Shown: positions 6,678 through 6,991 of the stretch, in pieces
Position numbering within the stretch: position 1 is the first letter of the stretch
How the letters are laid out: every line of letters begins with the position of its first letter
Assembly: GCA_007131745.1 (NCBI GenBank)
Contig: SLPX01000196.1
Location: forward strand, 1 to 6,991
Direction of reading: 5' to 3'
DNA: 6,991 nucleotides
DNA from: Myxococcales bacterium
GTDB taxonomy: Bacteria; Myxococcota; Polyangia; HGW-17; SLPX01
Made by a program: the position numbers and the translations under genes
The notes under the pieces: generated by a model
What the model was told of the DNA's origin: nothing
The model's input: the letters and a program-made list of their open reading frames with translations, nothing else
The model's database searches: none

Positions 6678-6819
6678 ATCATTTACGCTCAGTCAGGGTT
6701 TCCGAGAGTTGATCGAAGCCGCGCAACAGGGATTTGATGTGGATGTCCGTGTTATCCGTGGAGGCCGGGTTCACCGGCTGGGCGAATCGCCCATTCCATC
6801 AGCAAAGGTGTTTTCGTGA
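6670..6819 (+). CDS. Possible small ORF, start unresolved
   Basis: A plus-strand frame ending at TGA 6817-6819 encodes a natural-looking C-terminal stretch, including SQGFRELIEAAQQGFDVDV and RVIRGGRVHRLGESP. It shares four bases (GTGA) with the GTG of the following membrane-protein gene, an overlap typical of coupled genes. The frame stays open further left into the serine dehydratase gene, but the residues encoded there look non-coding (many Cys, Trp, His). In-frame starts are poor: TTG 6580, TTG 6709, ATT 6670; none has a good Shine-Dalgarno, and the left boundary given here is arbitrary. No family is recognised. It may be a short gene, the surviving tail of a longer one, or an open leader of the next gene. 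Confidence 0.33.
   Translation: MDKSFTLSQGFRELIEAAQQGFDVDVRVIRGGRVHRLGESPIPSAKVFS
6804..6810 (+). promoter_or_regulatory. Shine-Dalgarno of the 6816 membrane-protein gene
   Basis: AAAGGTG ends 5 bases before GTG 6816, with AGG 7 bases from it. This supports the GTG rather than the in-frame ATG at 6849, which has no comparable motif. Confidence 0.55.
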
Positions 6820-6991
6820 AGCATTCTGATCTTCGAGCCGCGGTTGTGATGCACATGCCGCTCTTTGTCTCAGCACTGGTCATGGCAATCTTCTTCGTGG
6901 CGATTTCGCTTTTGGCGCCTGAGCCGATTCCCGATACGCAGTTCGGCGCGGATGCAGGGAGGATTGCAGCGATTCTCTCGAAACTCGCGGA
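6816..6991 (+). CDS. Membrane protein, N-terminal part (3' partial)
   Basis: The frame opens at GTG 6816 and runs off the right edge, giving 58 complete codons. A short basic N-terminus (KHSDLRAA) is followed by one hydrophobic helix at about residues 14-34 (PLFVSALVMAIFFVAISLLA) and then a Pro-rich, polar stretch (PEPIPDTQFGADAGR) likely to be outside the cytoplasm. This layout is that of an inner-membrane anchor or an uncleaved signal, as in many sensor or envelope proteins, but no family can be named from this fragment. An alternative start is ATG 6849. The gene overlaps the preceding possible small ORF by four bases and is divergent from the serine dehydratase. Confidence 0.6.
   Translation, partial: MKHSDLRAAVVMHMPLFVSALVMAIFFVAISLLAPEPIPDTQFGADAGRIAAILSKLA

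Noticed and set aside
6671..6699. Plus-strand promoter starting from TTGACA at 6671-6676
   Set aside because: No -10-like hexamer occurs at 16-18 bases (the sequence there is TCAGGG to AGGGTT), so the hexamer is better treated as the arm of an inverted repeat.
1..6991. CRISPR array, tRNA, rRNA, transposase or attachment site
   Set aside because: No regularly spaced repeats, tRNA-like cloverleaf, conserved rRNA sequence, transposase motif or long terminal inverted repeats were seen by eye on either strand.

Overview
The window looks like chromosomal DNA from a Gram-negative bacterium of the Myxococcota/Bradymonadota type (former Deltaproteobacteria). This is inferred from protein architecture only: a MYXO-CTERM-like C-terminal sorting tail on the first gene, a Cys-rich 'CDG...C...LGF.GG.L.C...C' module of the kind common in myxobacterial surface proteins, and lipoprotein signal peptides. 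No rRNA or other taxonomic marker is present.

Layout. (1) 2-1957, plus strand: the 3' part of a modular secreted glycoside hydrolase family 16 protein (LamG-like domain, GH16 catalytic domain with intact ExDxxE, FnIII-like domain, small Cys cluster, C-terminal anchor); its 5' end is outside the window. (2) 1958-2248: an AT-rich gap with three copies of AAATATT, a 52-codon minus-strand stretch that reads like the C-terminus of a lost gene, and the likely promoter and doubled Shine-Dalgarno of the next gene. (3) 2249-4218, plus strand: a two-gene unit of extracytoplasmic proteins, an acidic lipoprotein of unknown function followed by a Cys-rich SUMF1/FGE-like protein that lacks the two catalytic cysteines of true formylglycine-generating enzymes. 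(4) 4219-4345: a short convergent intergenic region with two hairpins and a T7 run, without a textbook terminator. (5) 4346-6565, minus strand: a 739-residue iron-sulfur L-serine dehydratase in which the beta and alpha parts of the two-subunit enzyme are fused in one chain, preceded by about 240 extra residues whose second half looks like an ACT domain. It has a well-formed sigma70-type promoter and Shine-Dalgarno. (6) 6566-6991, plus strand: a divergent region with a 9-bp inverted repeat covering the serine dehydratase -35 box, a possible small ORF with no clear start, and the first 58 codons of a membrane protein that runs off the window.

How the genes relate. The plus-strand genes at 2249-4218 probably form one transcript and act at the cell surface, as does the GH16 protein upstream. 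The serine dehydratase is a cytoplasmic metabolic enzyme transcribed on its own, convergent to the surface genes and divergent from the membrane-protein gene. Base composition is uneven: the GH16 gene has AT-rich stretches, while the serine dehydratase is clearly GC-richer.

I see no CRISPR array, tRNA, rRNA, transposase or phage gene. The most unusual items are the N-terminally extended fused serine dehydratase, the catalytically degenerate FGE-like protein paired with an unknown lipoprotein, the minus-strand gene remnant, and the inverted repeat at the serine dehydratase promoter. None of these amounts to a clear new multi-gene system.
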